30,246 nucleotides of DNA from UBA2197 sp034370465 (GTDB lineage Bacteria; Desulfobacterota; Desulfuromonadia; Desulfuromonadales; UBA2197), in assembly GCA_034370465.1 (NCBI GenBank), contig JAXMLA010000185.1:1-30246 (forward strand), given 5' to 3'. Both the position numbers and the translations under genes were made by a program. The notes beneath the pieces are model-generated. The model worked only from the letters and a program-made list of their open reading frames with translations, did not search any database and had not been told where the DNA came from. Shown here one piece after another: positions 6,644-14,463 of this stretch (positions are counted from its first letter, which is position 1; each line of letters opens with the position of its first letter).

Positions 6644-9532
6644 ATGGCAAATAAATCCTGGCCAAGGCAGTTATGGTGCTCTTTGGGGGTACAAATTGTT
6701 GCTATTGTACTTGCAGCGACGTGTGCCCTGGCGGTTTCAGTCACGCTGCCGCAAACAGGACAAACCACCTGTTTTGACTCTTCCGGTACCGAGATTAATT
6801 GCGCTGGGACCGGTCAGGATGGCGAACACCGCGCCGGTGTTCAGTGGCCAGCTTCAAGGTTTATTGATAATGGGAACGGCACCTTGACGGACAATCTGAC
6901 CGGCCTGGTGTGGCTGAAGAATGCCAACTGTGCCGGAGACCTTTACTGGAACGATGCCCTCAGTTGGGCCAACAGTCTGGCCAGCGGTGCTTGCGATCTC
7001 ACGGACGGTTCCAGCGCCGGTGAATGGCGTCTGCCGAACATCCTTGAACTCGAAAGTCTGGTCAACGTCGACCACGGCACCGCATCCTGCGGCGGCACCG
7101 CCTGCAATTCACCCGCGGCATGGCTCGCGTCGCAGGGATTTGCCAATATGGGTTATGGCTATTATTTCTCATCTTCGACGGCAATACAGGGCGGTTACCA
7201 TGATAACGCGTGGACGGTCGATATGGACGACTACGGCAATCTGATCCATGGTTCCAAGGATGCCAATTATTTCGCCTTGGCGGTGAAAGGAACGTCGACC
7301 GGGCCAGCCCCGGTGTGGCGGACAGGGCAGACGACTTGTTACGACTCCAGCGGCAGCCTGGTGGCGTGCGCAGGGACTGGCCAGGATGCCGATATACTGG
7401 CCGGAGCGGCATGGCCGGACCCGCGCTTCACCGACAACAGCGACGGCACAGTCACCGACAACCTGACCGGCCTGGTCTGGCTGAAGAACGCCAATTGCTC
7501 TGGGGGTGCGCGTAATTGGCCGATTGCCCTCACGGATATCGCCGGGCTGAATACCGTCGGCATGATGAACGGCAACGCCTGCGGTGACATCTCCAACAAC
7601 GGCAGCCATCAGTCTGACTGGCGTCTACCCAATTACAAAGAACTGCTGAGTCTGGTCGATTTCGCCCGCTACAACCCCTCACTAACGTCCCCAAACCCTT
7701 TTCTAAATCTGTTTTCCTACCACTACTGGTCGTCAACCACCGTGACAAGATTTTTACCGGGCAGTTGGACAGTTTCCATGTGGGATGGTTATACATATTC
7801 TCGTTCAAAAAGCGACTCCTCGTATTTTGTCTGGGCGGTGCGCGGCGGTGCTTTGCCGCCCACCTTCGCCGGCGGTGATGGCTCACTCGACGACCCGTAC
7901 CAGGTTGAGACGGCCAAGCAATTGGACGCCGTGCGCAACTATCTGGACAAGCACTTTATCTTGACTGCCAATATTGATCTTGATGTCGCCCCCTTCAACG
8001 CGGCAGAAGGATGGCAGCCGATTGGGGTCCCCGGTGCGCCATTCACCGGCAGCCTCGACGGCAATGACTACACCATTACCAACCTGTTTATCAACCGTCC
8101 TGCCCAGGATCACGTCGGACTGTTCGGCGATGCGAGCGGAGCTACCTTTGCCAACATGACGTTGCAGGTCGAAGTCACTGGTGATTACAGAGTGGGTGGA
8201 TTGGTTGGCAATCTCGAACCCGGTTCGATCAAGTATATCCATGTCACCGGCACGGTCACCGGCATCACCAACGAGGTCGGCGGCCTGGCGGGCCGGATCA
8301 AATATGCCGACATTTTGTCATCGAGCGCGAACGTACCAGTGGCGGGAGGGAGTCAAACCTCTGGCGGCGGGTCCGATCTTGGCGGACTGGTGGGCAACGT
8401 GCAGAACGGCACGTCTATCGCCGATTGCGCGGCCTACGGATCCATCTCCGTTAACAGCGTATCTTCTCTTCGTACCGGAGGTCTGCTCGGCACCCTCTGG
8501 GAATCGAGCCTGGAGCGATCCTTTGCCACCGGCGATGTCGTCGGCAGGGATAATGTCGGAGGTCTGGTCGGGCATAACGGCAGGAGTTCGATCGCCCATG
8601 CCTTTGCAACCGGCAATATAACCGCCACGGCCAATGGTATCACCAACTACGGCGGGCTGGTCGGCTCTTCCGACAGCGGCTCGACCATCATCAATTCCTT
8701 TTCCACTGGCAATGTCACCGGTATTGCCATGGTCGGCGGCCTGATCGGCCGGCAGACAGCGGACAGCAGTGTCACCAACAGCTACGCCACGGGGAGCGTG
8801 ACCGGCACGACCGGCGATGTCGGCGGTTTGATCGGCATCAACTACGATGGCGGCGTCACCTCATCCTACTACGATAGCACCACCACCAGCCAGTCTGACA
8901 CCGGCAAGGGAGAACCGCGCACGTCAAACCAGCTGCGGCAACAATCCACCTTTACCGACTGGAATTTCACCGAGGTCTGGAAGATTGTCGAGGGGGGAAA
9001 TTACCCCTATCTGGCTTGGCAAACCTTTGCCACAGTCTTACCGATGCTCAATGCCCCAGTCAACGACGGGACAGTTGCCGACCTTCGGCCAACTCTTGCC
9101 TGGCTTCCCACTCTGACCCTTGAGGGCAGGGGAGTCGTCGGCTATGAAATTCAACTCAGTACCAGCAGAGCTTTCGCGGCGGAAGAGACCGAAAGCTGGA
9201 TGGTCTGGACCGGCGAGCCGCTCTTTACAAGTTTCGGATTTGCCGCTCTTTTGCTCCTCGGTGGACCCATGCTCTATCGCAACTTCCGCTATAAATTTGT
9301 CCTTCTGGCGATGGTTGGTCTTTTAGCAGCTGGCCTGATGAGCGGTTGCGGCAATAGCAGTCATTCTAAAACCGTTGTCGAGCCGGACGGCAAAATCGTC
9401 ACCCACACACTGACAGCAGATCTGGCCTCCGGGACAAACTATTTCTGGCGGGTTAGAGCTGTTGATGATCAGGGCCAGCGGTCGAGTTGGAGTCAGGTCT
9501 GGAATTTTTCGACGCCCGGAGTAGAACGGTAG
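6644..9532 (+). CDS. Secreted protein B: tandem DUF1566 domains, GLUG module, split Fn3-like C-terminus
   Basis: About 962 residues. ATG 6644 is chosen over an upstream in-frame TTG at 6626 because AAGGG at 6630-6634 is correctly spaced from it. Signal peptide of about 30 residues (to ..ATCALA). Two tandem DUF1566 (Lcl C-terminal-like) units of about 190 residues start near 38 and 226. Each opens 'TGQTTC.DSSG' and carries 'DN..GT.TDNLTGLVWLKNANC' and 'WRLPN..EL.SLV'. A GLUG module (about 408-790) follows, with the same opening and closing segments as protein A. The end (about 800-962) is an Fn3-like domain split by a hydrophobic hairpin, ending LMSGC with Cys902. The C-terminal third is clearly homologous to GLUG protein A. 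It is probably an envelope or surface protein; the ligand is unknown. The shared 22-bp upstream element suggests coregulation with A. Confidence 0.88.
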   Translation: MANKSWPRQLWCSLGVQIVAIVLAATCALAVSVTLPQTGQTTCFDSSGTEINCAGTGQDGEHRAGVQWPASRFIDNGNGTLTDNLTGLVWLKNANCAGDLYWNDALSWANSLASGACDLTDGSSAGEWRLPNILELESLVNVDHGTASCGGTACNSPAAWLASQGFANMGYGYYFSSSTAIQGGYHDNAWTVDMDDYGNLIHGSKDANYFALAVKGTSTGPAPVWRTGQTTCYDSSGSLVACAGTGQDADILAGAAWPDPRFTDNSDGTVTDNLTGLVWLKNANCSGGARNWPIALTDIAGLNTVGMMNGNACGDISNNGSHQSDWRLPNYKELLSLVDFARYNPSLTSPNPFLNLFSYHYWSSTTVTRFLPGSWTVSMWDGYTYSRSKSDSSYFVWAVRGGALPPTFAGGDGSLDDPYQVETAKQLDAVRNYLDKHFILTANIDLDVAPFNAAEGWQPIGVPGAPFTGSLDGNDYTITNLFINRPAQDHVGLFGDASGATFANMTLQVEVTGDYRVGGLVGNLEPGSIKYIHVTGTVTGITNEVGGLAGRIKYADILSSSANVPVAGGSQTSGGGSDLGGLVGNVQNGTSIADCAAYGSISVNSVSSLRTGGLLGTLWESSLERSFATGDVVGRDNVGGLVGHNGRSSIAHAFATGNITATANGITNYGGLVGSSDSGSTIINSFSTGNVTGIAMVGGLIGRQTADSSVTNSYATGSVTGTTGDVGGLIGINYDGGVTSSYYDSTTTSQSDTGKGEPRTSNQLRQQSTFTDWNFTEVWKIVEGGNYPYLAWQTFATVLPMLNAPVNDGTVADLRPTLAWLPTLTLEGRGVVGYEIQLSTSRAFAAEETESWMVWTGEPLFTSFGFAALLLLGGPMLYRNFRYKFVLLAMVGLLAAGLMSGCGNSSHSKTVVEPDGKIVTHTLTADLASGTNYFWRVRAVDDQGQRSSWSQVWNFSTPGVER

Positions 9533-9655
9533 GTGTTTGTATATGTTGGCAATTTTTTGATTTTTCCAGGAAAGGAGGTGGTTCTTAGCAGGGGGGTCAC
9601 TTTAATGTGAGGGGTAGTGAATGTGTTTTTTAATTTTCTTGCGAAGGAGAAACGT

Positions 9656-11740
9656 ATGAGGAAAAACTGGAAATTTATAGCGTTAGGGAGTGCAGCGGTC
9701 TGCATGTTCGGGCTGGTCGGTTGCGGTAGCGACAATAACAATAACAATAATTCAGCACCCGCCGGGGTCTATAAGCTCAATCTGGCTGGCGGCACTGGCG
9801 GCACCGCTCACGGCGGCAGCGGAGGTAACATCTATATCGACAACTACGCTGACGTCAAGATTCTGCAGAGCGGCAGCGTCGATGCGGCCTTCACTGTCCC
9901 TACGTATGCCAAAAACTTCGGTGAGGTCAAAGCGACGATCAGCGTTGATACGGTTGTGCAACTTGACGCTGATGCGGTTGTCGGCGGTTATTACATGATC
10001 AGCAATGATTCTAACCTTTACCTAGGTGATGGCGACGGTGTGCTGGCTAATGCACCGGATGCCGATGATAAAGTCGTCACCGGCTTACAGGTCAACGCTG
10101 GTAAAACCATCAAGTTCCCCAACAACTTTACCATGTGGGGCCCGACAGCCAACTATGTTTGGTTTGACAACGCCGTGGTCATAGACGGCACTGTCACTGT
10201 CGTCACCGAGGGGCACAGTCTCGATATCGAGTCGGGCTCGCTGTTGCAGATTAACGCCAGCGGCAAAGTGACGACGACTACCACCACGGCCGGCATCAAC
10301 AGCGGCTCCGTCTACCTCTACAGTGACGGTGTCCTGATTAACAACGGGAACGTCACCGCTGATGCGGCAGCTGATGCGAGTGCCGATAATGTCGAGCTCG
10401 ACGGTGAGACTTTCTGCTTCAATACCGGGGCAATGAGCGCCAACGGTGGTCATTCCACGACAGGCAGCGGCGGCTCTGCCGGTTCCCTTTACCTTTATAG
10501 CTACTACGCCGGGCTCTTCACCTCTGGCAACCTGACTGCCAATGGCGGCAACGGCGGTGCTGGCGATGGTGGACAAGGGGGCTATCTTTACCTCGAAGGC
10601 GGTTATCAAGGATATATGGGTGACACCTATGTCAGCGGTAACCTCACCGCTAACGGTGGCAACGGCACTGATGGCAACGGCGGCAATGCATATTATGTCG
10701 AGATTTACAACTCTTCGGGTGGTGAACTGAAGGTTAACGCCAAAATCAGCGCGGCTGGCGGCGCTGGCAGTGGCGCCGCATATTCTGGCGGTTCAGGGGC
10801 CTCTTGCTACATTGAAATGGACAGCTACGGCTATGATTACGGCTATGGCGAGTACGCGCCGATGGGTGATATTGCCATCGCCGGTAACTTCGACCTTTCC
10901 GGCGGCAACGGAGCCGCAGCTGGCGGCAGTGGCGGTTATCTCTCCATCGATGGTTATGAAGAGACCTATTACATCCTCGATCCGAACAAGCGGGCCCCGA
11001 CTATTACTCTCGCCGGCTTCAACGCGATCAATATCTCTGGTGGCAACAGTACCGATGCTGCCGGCGGCTCTGCCGGCAACTTCGATATCTCCACAGAAGA
11101 TGCTTCAAATGACGATCCCTATCTGCCGGTTGGCGCCATTGTCAATGAGGCTGCGATCACGGCCAAGGGCGGCAACGGTGCTACTACCGGTGGATATGGT
11201 GGTTATCTCGAATGGGAAGCTGAGGGCGAAGCCTATATTGGCACCACCATCGTCAAGAACACCGGTGCCATCGATCTCTCCGGTGGAACTGGCGACACTG
11301 GCGGCGATGCCGGGGGTCTTTATTTTTATGGATTTGACGGCGTCACCAACACCGCCATCATCACCGCCAACGGCGGCAACGGTGTCAGCCAGGGCGGCAA
11401 CGGCACCTACCGGAATATCGAAATGTATGCCACGATCGACATCAAAAATTCCGGGAGCATTTTTGCCAGCGGCGGCAACGGTGTGACCGGTGGCAATGGC
11501 AGCGAAGTCGATCTCTACGCTGGTGGTCAGGTGACCAACAGCGGTCAGATTAAGGTCTCTGGTGGTAACGGCAGCACCGATGGCGGGTCGGGAGGTTATA
11601 TCGACCTCTTCTCGCAAACCCGTCCGACTGCCAACAGCGGCCAGCTTAATGTCGCCAAAGGGACCGGCGGCACAACGGCAGCAAACGGCACGATCTGGCT
11701 CGACTGGGTCGATGTAACCCCGACATCAGGTACTCTTTAA
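9656..11740 (+). CDS. Glycine-rich repeat lipoprotein (beta-helix-like)
   Basis: 694 residues from ATG 9656, which has AAGGAG about 7 nt upstream; a longer in-frame start at 9617 lacks this and would bury the signal peptide. The N-terminus is a lipoprotein signal ending L-V-G-C with Cys23, followed by an Asn run. The mature part is very rich in Gly, Asn, Thr, Ser and Ala and carries about ten units of a pattern 'I.A.GGNG...GG.GG.[LI].[LI]' spaced about 35-50 residues. Hydrophobic residues alternate in the strands and turns are Gly-rich. This periodicity suggests a parallel beta-helix or beta-roll fibre anchored to the outer membrane. It lies 123 bp downstream of GLUG protein B on the same strand, so cotranscription is possible. 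No catalytic motif or named family recognised. Confidence 0.85.
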   Translation: MRKNWKFIALGSAAVCMFGLVGCGSDNNNNNNSAPAGVYKLNLAGGTGGTAHGGSGGNIYIDNYADVKILQSGSVDAAFTVPTYAKNFGEVKATISVDTVVQLDADAVVGGYYMISNDSNLYLGDGDGVLANAPDADDKVVTGLQVNAGKTIKFPNNFTMWGPTANYVWFDNAVVIDGTVTVVTEGHSLDIESGSLLQINASGKVTTTTTTAGINSGSVYLYSDGVLINNGNVTADAAADASADNVELDGETFCFNTGAMSANGGHSTTGSGGSAGSLYLYSYYAGLFTSGNLTANGGNGGAGDGGQGGYLYLEGGYQGYMGDTYVSGNLTANGGNGTDGNGGNAYYVEIYNSSGGELKVNAKISAAGGAGSGAAYSGGSGASCYIEMDSYGYDYGYGEYAPMGDIAIAGNFDLSGGNGAAAGGSGGYLSIDGYEETYYILDPNKRAPTITLAGFNAINISGGNSTDAAGGSAGNFDISTEDASNDDPYLPVGAIVNEAAITAKGGNGATTGGYGGYLEWEAEGEAYIGTTIVKNTGAIDLSGGTGDTGGDAGGLYFYGFDGVTNTAIITANGGNGVSQGGNGTYRNIEMYATIDIKNSGSIFASGGNGVTGGNGSEVDLYAGGQVTNSGQIKVSGGNGSTDGGSGGYIDLFSQTRPTANSGQLNVAKGTGGTTAANGTIWLDWVDVTPTSGTL

Positions 11741-11800
11741 TCTTGTAGTCCGGCTGCTGCCGGAGTAAATTTTCGTGAGCAGCCGCACAGCATATCATTC

Positions 11801-11830
11801 GAGGAGGATGGGGTTTTCCCCATCCTCCTC
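11801..11830 (+). terminator. Hairpin terminator after the glycine-rich lipoprotein gene
   Basis: A perfect 13-bp stem (GAGGAGGATGGGG with its complement) closes a TTTT loop, 60 bp after the stop at 11740. The downstream tail is only weakly T-rich, so termination may be partial. It separates the lipoprotein gene from the next gene, whose ribosome site begins about 20 bp later. Confidence 0.7.
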
Positions 11831-11863
11831 AGCTTTATATCCGATCGAACAAAGGAGGCCGGC

Positions 11864-12628
11864 ATGAATCGTTTTCGGATGATGTTGATCCTGTTAACTC
11901 TCTGTTTTGCGACTATAAGCATGGCCGCCAGTCCGCCGACAGTGCGCTACGACGGTCGCAGTGATCTGTTGACGGTACAGGCCCGGCAGGTTTCTCTCCT
12001 GCAACTCCTGGCTGAGATCTCTTTGCAGACCGGCGTGGAAATTCTGATGGATCCGGCTGCGGAAAAGACGGTAACTGTCGATTTTGAGAAGAAAACTCTT
12101 GAAGATGGGCTACGGCAGATGACGCGGCTGCATAATCTCAATACAGCGTTGTCCTACGCCGATCCAATAGCGGGCAGCCAGCGCAAGACGCCATTAGTCA
12201 TCGGTGTGAAGGTCCTTCCGCAAGGAAAAAGCAGCAGCAGTAACCTGCTTCCAGTCCTTACCGGCAGGAAAGAAATCGCCGCCCGGACAGCTGATGCTGC
12301 CGGTAAAGAGAAGATCCGCACTCTGCAACAACAGCGCTGGGAGGAACGTAAGGCACAGCTCAGTGCGCAGGAACGTCAGGAGATCGAAGTCAAAGAGAAG
12401 CAGTTGCAAGCAGAGAAGGCCAAAGATAAAGCCAGGCAGGATAAGGCCAAAGAAGAGAGAGATAAGAAGAAAGCAGCTCGCGAGGAGCGGCGGAAACAAA
12501 GGGAGGAGGCCCAGAAACAAAACGATCCGGAAGGGTATCAGCGGCGTGTTGAGGAGCGGGAGAAAAATCGCCAGTATTACATCGACGAATTCAAGCGGCA
12601 GCAGTCGACACAACCGGCCGGGGAGTGA
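11864..12628 (+). CDS. Exported protein with STN-like domain and charged coiled-coil tail
   Basis: 254 residues. ATG 11864 has a strong AAAGGAGG site. A Sec signal peptide (about 1-21, ..ATISMA) is followed by a domain of about 80 residues: 'VRYDGRSDLLTVQARQVSL', 'LLAEISLQTGVEILMDP', 'VTVDFEKKTLEDGLRQM'. This has the beta-alpha-beta layout of the secretin/TonB short N-terminal (STN) domain, which in secretins and TonB receptors binds periplasmic partners. From about residue 145 to the end it is almost entirely Lys/Arg/Glu/Gln and predicted to be a long coiled coil. There is no secretin or barrel domain, so this is not a secretin. A periplasmic adaptor role is inferred. Terminators precede and follow it, so it is probably a single-gene unit. 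Confidence 0.8.
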   Translation: MNRFRMMLILLTLCFATISMAASPPTVRYDGRSDLLTVQARQVSLLQLLAEISLQTGVEILMDPAAEKTVTVDFEKKTLEDGLRQMTRLHNLNTALSYADPIAGSQRKTPLVIGVKVLPQGKSSSSNLLPVLTGRKEIAARTADAAGKEKIRTLQQQRWEERKAQLSAQERQEIEVKEKQLQAEKAKDKARQDKAKEERDKKKAAREERRKQREEAQKQNDPEGYQRRVEEREKNRQYYIDEFKRQQSTQPAGE

Positions 12629-12645
12629 GGCCGGTGGTGAAAAAA

Positions 12646-12674
12646 ACAAACCCCGCCTCCTGGACGGGGTTTGT
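12646..12674 (-). terminator. Hairpin terminator between convergent genes
   Basis: ACAAACCCCG (12646-12655) pairs with CGGGGTTTGT (12665-12674), a perfect 10-bp stem with a 9-nt loop. On the minus strand the stem is followed directly by a run of T (A-run at 12641-12646 on plus), making a classic intrinsic terminator for the LVIVD lipoprotein gene. It may also act on the converging STN-like gene. Confidence 0.85.
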
Positions 12675-12718
12675 CAATGACTGGAACGGTGAGCAAGTGC
12701 TCTCTCCCCGCCTTTGTT

Positions 12719-13768
12719 TTAATAAAGCTGGATAATTCGCAGTACGGTATCGTCAGCGATAATGGCATACCTCCCGCTGACATCAAAACCCCAGCCGAGA
12801 GAATTCCCGAGAGTGACTGAACCGACAACGGTCATATTTTCCGGGTCAGCAATATCAATGACGACAAAATCATCATTACCTACGGCGAGGAGATAATGCC
12901 CGAGGATGCGCATTTCATTGCCAATGTAAGAGGGGGTTACAACGCTTTTGATGATCGCCGGGTTTGTCGGGTCACTGACATCGACAGAGTAAATAACATC
13001 CTCGGCACCATCAATCCCTGCAATAAATGCCGTCGTCCCGCTGGCGGTCGCGGCATGTCCTGCACTATCAATGTGCAGGCGACCCACTTCCGGAATTTGG
13101 CCGGTGGGGGCGGAGATATCGTGAATGACTAAGTCAGAAGAGAAGTTGTCGCCGGTATAGAGATAGTTGCCGACAATCTTCCCGAATTCAGCAGAGACGA
13201 CATTTACGTTTTGCACATGAACTATATTTTCCGGAGCTGATATGTTGTAGACGCCGATGATGTTGTCACTGAAATTGTAAAGGTAGTCTCCGCTGATCTC
13301 CATATCATATGCCAGGGAGTGCCCGCTAGCATCCGCAATCTTCACCACCGGAAGAAGGGGATCCAGACAATCGATGACCCCGACCGTCCCCGTTGCCAGG
13401 ATTCCATCGCCGCGCCCGTCTGTCTCCACAAAAGCGTAGCGACCGTCAAAGGCCAATCCCCAGGCTTCACCGACATCGAGGGTGGAGAGAATTTCCGGAT
13501 TGGTGGGATCGGTAAAATCGATAATCCCAAATGAATTTCCGGAATCATTCCGTCCTATGTAGTAAAGTTTGTTGCCGGCGGCAATGACATCTTGCGCGTC
13601 ACCAGTAAGGATCGGGTCGAGTTCCACGAGGCTGAGGGGAGTGATAGTGATGGGGTCGGTGATGATGGGAGCGGGATTGCCTGAATCATTGCCGCCACCG
13701 CCGCCGCAACCCGTGACCGCTAAAGCGCTGAGCAGCAGCATCAACAAAACAAAGAATCTTTTTACCAT
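12719..13768 (-). CDS. LVIVD-repeat beta-propeller lipoprotein
   Basis: 349 residues from ATG 13768, with AAGGAG upstream. The N-terminus is a lipoprotein signal peptide with lipobox ..AVTGC (Cys21), followed by a Gly-rich linker. The rest is built from repeated units of the type 'G..L[YL].[IVL]......[FIV].V.DI.DP.NP.[IV][LIV]', for example 'FGIIDFTDPTNPEILSTLDV', 'YSVDVSDPTNPAII' and 'FVVIDIADPENMTVVGSV'. These are LVIVD blades, which form a seven-bladed-type beta-propeller. Such proteins are surface or periplasmic and usually of unknown function. The gene is convergent with the STN-like gene and shares a terminator with it. Confidence 0.88.
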   Translation of the reverse strand: MVKRFFVLLMLLLSALAVTGCGGGGGNDSGNPAPIITDPITITPLSLVELDPILTGDAQDVIAAGNKLYYIGRNDSGNSFGIIDFTDPTNPEILSTLDVGEAWGLAFDGRYAFVETDGRGDGILATGTVGVIDCLDPLLPVVKIADASGHSLAYDMEISGDYLYNFSDNIIGVYNISAPENIVHVQNVNVVSAEFGKIVGNYLYTGDNFSSDLVIHDISAPTGQIPEVGRLHIDSAGHAATASGTTAFIAGIDGAEDVIYSVDVSDPTNPAIIKSVVTPSYIGNEMRILGHYLLAVGNDDFVVIDIADPENMTVVGSVTLGNSLGWGFDVSGRYAIIADDTVLRIIQLY

Positions 13769-14069
13769 AGTCTTACTCCTTCGGTTAGGTGGATATAACT
13801 TACTTGTGCTGATTTATTGGTTCAAACGTCATTAATGCAACTTGCATGCACATCCGCGTCTCTGTGCCGATTTCAGGGAATTAATGGCATCTGGGCTGAT
13901 AAAAGTCAAACTCATTATCCCCCTCTCCGCATCCCGGCGGGAGAGCGGGCGAAGTCATTAGGCGTAGAGACCTGCGTTTTAAATTGATTTGGAAAAGAGA
14001 TCCTTGATGGTATGCTGTCGGGATTGAAGTCGGATTTTAATCTTTTACATCACACCCATTGGAATTCCT
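13769..14069. other. Divergent intergenic region, no gene seen
   Basis: 301 bp between the LVIVD lipoprotein gene (minus) and the DUF6172-like gene (plus). It must hold both promoters. A short imperfect GC-rich inverted repeat (CTCTCC...GGGAGAG) lies around 13923-13945 without a T-run. I see no coding frame or named regulatory motif here. Confidence 0.5.
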
Positions 14070-14363
14070 ATGAGAAAAACCTTTAAGACGACCCACCCCA
14101 AAATCAAAGTTCCCAGGCTCTTTGAAGCCATCAAGCATGAAGTTAAAAAATATATCCAAAGAGAACGGAGAAAGCCTCTGCCCTCCGGCGTCGATTTTTG
14201 GGATTTTGACTGCCGCTACGGTGTGGATGAAGCCAGCAGTGAGGTGATTCATTTGTCGGCGATTAACAAGGCAATCTCCTCGGCCGAGGAAGAACAGCTT
14301 GAATCCTTTTATCTGGAAATTCTCGCCAAACCGGGGTATCGCAGTAAAAAACCGAGGGAATAA
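14070..14363 (+). CDS. Small conserved protein, DUF6172-like
   Basis: 97 residues, soluble, no signal peptide. The sequence 'KTFKTTHPKIKVPRLFEAIKHEVKKYIQRERRKPLP' followed by 'VDFWDFDCRYG' matches my memory of the DUF6172 family: a basic helix with 'EAIKHE.KKY..RER.K.LP', then an aromatic 'FWDFDC' strand and an 'EI.AKP' strand near the C-terminus. The length (about 95-105 residues) fits. The function of this family is unknown; the basic helix could contact nucleic acid, but that is a guess. A terminator follows within 25 bp. Confidence 0.82.
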   Translation: MRKTFKTTHPKIKVPRLFEAIKHEVKKYIQRERRKPLPSGVDFWDFDCRYGVDEASSEVIHLSAINKAISSAEEEQLESFYLEILAKPGYRSKKPRE

Positions 14364-14386
14364 CTCCAGGCCATCGCCGTAGACAC

Positions 14387-14422
14387 AAAAGAGGGCAGGC
14401 TATAAGTAGCCCGCCCTCTTTT
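14387..14422. terminator. Bidirectional hairpin terminator
   Basis: AAAAGAGGGC (14387-14396) pairs with GCCCTCTTTT (14413-14422), extended inward by GGCT/AGCC after a single mismatch. It has T-rich tails in both directions. It closes the DUF6172-like gene and can also serve the converging gene ending at 14464. Confidence 0.85.
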
Positions 14423-14463
14423 ATCTTCCCGGTAGACCTCAAAACGGCCATCCTCGGTGTAGT

